Assembly: GCA_037045155.1 (NCBI GenBank)
Contig: JBAOIG010000002.1
Location: forward strand, 496,001 to 560,000
Length of the DNA: 64,000 nt
Reading direction: 5' to 3'
From: Thermomicrobiales bacterium
GTDB taxonomy: Bacteria > Chloroflexota > Chloroflexia > Thermomicrobiales > CFX8
In this document: one piece after another, positions 60,711 through 64,000 of the stretch
Position numbering within the stretch: the stretch's first letter is position 1
Layout of the letters: every line of letters begins with the position of its first letter
Translations under genes and position numbers: made by a program
Notes under the pieces: generated by a model
Database searches by the model: none
Told to the model about the DNA's origin: nothing
The model's input: only the letters and a program-made list of their open reading frames with translations

Positions 60711-62937
60711 ATGCTATCAAGACCGGCCTTCCGGCTGCTGCTCGCTGTCGCAACACTGCTGCCGATGCTGATCTCCGCCGTCCCGGCGCGGCCGGCGCTG
60801 GCCGCCGAGCCAGCGAACGCGTTCTTCCAGCGCACCTGGGAGCGGACCGACGAGCCCGTCGCGGCGACGGCCGTGTCGCGCACCTGGGTCTGGGGGCCGG
60901 AGCCGTTCAGTGGCCCGGCCGGCGAGCCGTACGCCGACGCGCCGGGCGGTGTCCGGTTGGCGCAGTACTTCGACAAGAGCCGGATGGAGATCAACGACCC
61001 CAGCCACGACCCGGCCGACATCTGGTTCGTCACCAACGGCTTGCTGGCTCGCGAGCTGATCACTGGCGCGATGCAGACCGGCGACCAGCAGTGGCAGCAG
61101 CGTGGGCCGGCCGCGGTCAATATCGCCGGTGATCCGCTGGCGACAACCTCGCCGACCTACGCCAGCTTCGCGGGGTTGCTCGACGCGCCGGCCTCCGCGG
61201 CAGGCGAGGCGATCGCGCGGACGATCGCTCGCGACGGCTCGACAAGCTGCTGCGTCGCTGATAGCCACGCCGTCACCGCCGGGCCGCTGGCCGAGCCGAC
61301 CGGCCACCGCGTCGCCAGCGTCTTCTGGGACTACCTCACCAGCAGTGGCACGATCGTCGAGCGGACGTACAGAACACGCGGAGCGCTCTTCGCCAATCCG
61401 TACTATGCGACCGGATACCCGATCGCCGAGGCCGCGTGGGCGTGGGTCCCCGTCGGCGGGGTCGAGCAGTGGGTGCTGGTCCAGCCGTTCGAGCGCCGGG
61501 TGCTGACGTACACGCCGGCCAACCCGGCCGGCTGGCAGGTCGAGATGGGCAACGTCGGCCGGCACTACTACCAGTGGCGCTACGGCGGCGCATCCCCACA
61601 GTCGCCGCCGCGCTGGCAGCTCCCCGCCATGCCCGAATGGGTCCCGGCCGGGCAGGAGATCGACATCCCCGACCTTGACGCGACCTATCGGCTGCACATC
61701 AGCGAGGCCAACGTCGACACCGGAGCGGTGACGGCGTTGGCCGAGATCGATATCGCCCGCTTCAACGAGCCGCAGCCCGGCAAGCTGTACCTGCAGGTCG
61801 TGCCGGCCGCCTACGGCTACTTCACGCTGGACGCGCTGCGCGTCGCCGGCCAGCCGGTCGACCCGGAGTGGATCGACGGTGGCTTCATCCTCGGCGTGCC
61901 GCTGCCGGCCGGGCTGGCGACGCCGTTCACCGTTGCCGTTGACTTCCGACTCTCGGTCGGCATGGAGGCGAGTGGCTGGGGCGGGACCTCGCTGGATAGC
62001 GGCGTGCTGCGCCTCGGCTACTGGTTCCCGATCATCTCCGACCGGCATGTCTTCTCCGACACGCTCGACCCCTCGCAGTCGCGGGCTGCCAACTACCAGG
62101 TGACGGTGGACGCAGCCTCCGATGTCATCGTCGCCCATACCGGCGTCGAGACGGGACAGTCGAGCCTGGGTGGCGGTCGCGTGCGTCACGAGATGGCGGC
62201 GACGGATGTCCGCGATTTCGCGCTTGTTCTCTCCCGGCGGTTCGCAGTCCAGTCGACCACGCTCTCGGACGGCACGACGGCGCTGTACTACAGCCACCCC
62301 GCCAGCCCGGGCGGCGCAGCCTCGGCGGCGTTCGCGGCGGCTGAGGAGACGGTGTCGGCGATGTCGGGTCTGCTGGGGCCATACCCGTACCCGACGCTGA
62401 GCATCGTCGACGTTGGGCCACGGATGCCGGGCGGAGCTGGAGTTTCCCGGGCTGATCTACATCAACGGCGCGTATGCCCCATTCGACCGGCTGATCGTTC
62501 ACGAGGTCGCCCACCAGTGGCTCTATGCAGTGATCGGGAACCGGACGCTGGTCGATGGCTGGATCGACGAGGGGGGCGCCGAGTTCTTCGAACGCGGCGT
62601 GCCGACCGGGTTCACCGAGGTGCCGTCGCCGCCGGCCGAGGGGTATCAGTTCTGGCTCGACGCCGACGCGATCGAGCTGCGGGCTGCGCAGGGCCGGCAG
62701 TGGTACTACTCGATCTACGAGCAGGGCGCGCGCTTCTATTACCAGATGGCCTGGCAGATGGGCTGGGACGCCTTCTGGGACGCCTGGCGTGATGTCTACC
62801 GGCGCTATTCATTCGGGATCGTGACGCCGGTCGAGATGCTGTCGGTCTTCCAGTCGCATAGCCCGGTCGACCTGCGCCCGCTCTACGCCGAGTACTTCCG
62901 CTACCCGTGGATCCGGGATCTGCTGCCGAACCCATGA
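60711..62937 (+). pseudogene. M1 family metallopeptidase with frameshift
   Basis: A signal peptide starts at ATG 60711 behind GAGGTGATC. A long N-terminal domain (FFQRTWERTDEPV, VQYFDKS-like) is followed by a beta-rich domain and, from about 62430, the M1 catalytic part in the next frame: HEVAHQW, 18 residues, then Glu in WIDEGGAEFF, that is a complete zinc site (HExxHx18E). The frame changes between 62420 and 62440, at CCGGGCGGAGCTGGAG, by one inserted or two deleted bases. The first frame then runs on as noise to 62792. The full zinc site is intact, so the break may be recent or a sequence error. Confidence 0.8.
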
Positions 62938-63095
62938 CGCGGGCTAGAGCGTGTCGGCAAGGTGGATGGCACCGAGGCGGCGCTCGGGAGCAGGTAAGCG
63001 ATACCGTTCGACAACGGGAACGGAGCGTCCCGACTCGACATATTCACGTGGTTGCGGTATACTGACGGTCTCTTTTGACACTGGGAGGAACGGCT

Positions 63096-64000
63096 ATGAC
63101 CGTGTACCCGGAGTTCACCTTGGCGGCCGTGCAGGCGGCGCCCGTCCTCTTCGACCGCGAGGCGTCGACCGAGAAGGCCTGCCGGCTGATCGCTGAGGCG
63201 GGACGGGCCGGCGCGTCGCTCGCCGCTTTCGGGGAGTGCTGGCTGCCAGGATACCCCGTGTTCGTATGGGAGAGCAATCCCTCGGTGCTCTGGTGGAAGG
63301 CGGCCGCTGAGTACCTCGCAAACGCTGTGGAGATTCCGAGCCCGACCACCGACCGGCTCTGCCAGGCCGCCCGTCGCGCTGGCATCGACGTGGTGATTGG
63401 CGTCCTGGAGCTCGACCCGATCACCAGGGGAACCGCCTACTGCACACTGCTCTTCATCGGGCGCGAGGGGGTGATCGTGGGCCGCCACCGCAAGCTCAAG
63501 CCGACGGGCATGGAGCGGGCGGTCTGGGGCGAGGGGGACGCGTCGGGCCTGATGGTCCACGAGCGACCGTACGGCCGAATAAGCGGGTTGAACTGTTGGG
63601 AACACAACATCCTCCTCCCCGGCTATGCGTTGATGGCACAGGGAACCCAGATTCATGTCGCGGCCTGGCCGGGCATGGAGATCAATCCGGCCCCGCAGTC
63701 GCCTGACTCGATGTGGGCACGCCAGCTCCTCCTGTCGCGGGCATTCGCCTCCCAGGCGGGCGCCTACGTTATCCTCTCTGCCGGCCTGCTGAGGAGCGAA
63801 GACATCCCCGAGCGGTACCATGAGCTGATTGGGTCGTGGGCCCTTACCGGCGACAGCCTGCATCATCGACCCGCGCGGCGAGGTGATCGCCGGCCCCGCC
63901 GAGGGTGAGACCATCCTGACGGCGCGGGTCACGCTGGAGGCCGTTTACGCCGCGAAAGTCGCCTGCGACGTCGGCGGCCACTACTCCCGCCCGGACGTCT
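63096..64000 (+). CDS. nitrilase/carbon-nitrogen hydrolase, frameshifted and cut by the window end
   Basis: ATG 63096 follows GGGAGGAACGGC. The catalytic triad is visible: Glu in FGECWLPGYP (first), Lys in HRKLKPT and Cys in GLNCWEHNILLP. The family hydrolyses nitriles or cyanide-like compounds to acids. The frame changes at about 63858 (GACAGCC, one extra C): beyond it the next frame reads CIIDPRGEVIAGPAEGETIL, the normal family continuation, up to the window end. The longer frame stops at 63908. The shift may be a sequencing error. Confidence 0.8.

Noticed and set aside
60717..62297. 526-codon open frame antisense to the M1 peptidase
   Set aside because: Shadow composition. The plus strand has signal peptide and family sequence.
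1..64000. tRNA, rRNA, CRISPR array, insertion sequence or prophage
   Set aside because: I looked for T-loop motifs, regular spaced repeats, transposase motifs and phage genes by eye and found none that hold up. A covariance-model scan for tRNA would be decisive.

Overview
The window is about 64 kb of high-GC bacterial chromosome, densely packed with genes on both strands. Several traits suggest a Chloroflexota bacterium of the Thermomicrobia/Sphaerobacter type: a clade II-like nitrous oxide reductase cluster, many lipoprotein signals joined to twin-arginine motifs, an orphan M1 peptidase with a long lineage-type N-terminal domain, and DUF4332, Uma2 and HicB-like genes. This assignment is inferred from gene content; no rRNA or marker gene is present. 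No tRNA, rRNA, IS element, phage or CRISPR array was recognised.

Layout. 1-5.3 kb: end of a C39-like peptidase, an M20 amidohydrolase, a B3/B4-domain protein divergent from a metal-dependent amidohydrolase, and a DUF4332 protein. 5.3-7.7 kb: an AT-richer island with a lipoprotein and a secreted zinc metalloprotease. 7.8-10.6 kb: zinc-ribbon protein, LLM flavin oxidoreductase, L-2-hydroxyglutarate oxidase. 11-18.1 kb: the nos operon (nosZ, a NosB-like membrane protein, a fused nosD-nosF, nosY, nosL, a cytochrome c lipoprotein) ending in a strong terminator. 18.2-23.1 kb: L,D-transpeptidase, a NifX-like/CsoR-like fusion regulator, a P1B metal ATPase with its CxxC metallochaperone, and a Crp/Fnr regulator. 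23.2-31.3 kb: MMPL transporter with TetR regulator, then a complete polyamine-type ABC importer. 31.3-42.4 kb: radical SAM protein coupled to endonuclease V, glycogen phosphorylase, MetE, and several small stress or unknown proteins. 42.5-48.5 kb: a minus-strand block with a NarL-type histidine kinase and response regulator, two exported proteins of unknown role, a DoxX-like protein and a two-domain multicopper oxidase. 48.6-59.8 kb: EamA transporter, M20 dipeptidase, methyltransferase, oligopeptide-type binding protein, DsbA-like protein, HicB and Uma2 proteins, an AceE-like E1 enzyme, and a lipoprotein with a duplicated domain. 59.8-64 kb: an aminoglycoside-phosphotransferase-fold protein, a frameshifted M1 peptidase, and a frameshifted nitrilase that runs off the window.

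How it fits together. The nos operon would reduce N2O outside the membrane, with the cytochrome c lipoprotein as probable electron donor and NosD/F/Y/L assembling the copper centres. The nearby copper-type chaperone and ATPase, the CsoR-like regulator and the Crp/Fnr regulator could link N2O respiration to metal supply and oxygen or nitrogen-oxide state: a TGTGA-N6-TCACT palindrome lies upstream of nosZ and an FNR-like box upstream of the chaperone gene. The most unusual item is the NosD-NosF polypeptide, which joins a secreted beta-helix, a transmembrane segment and a cytoplasmic ATPase in one frame and carries an internal ribosome binding site that could also make free NosF.
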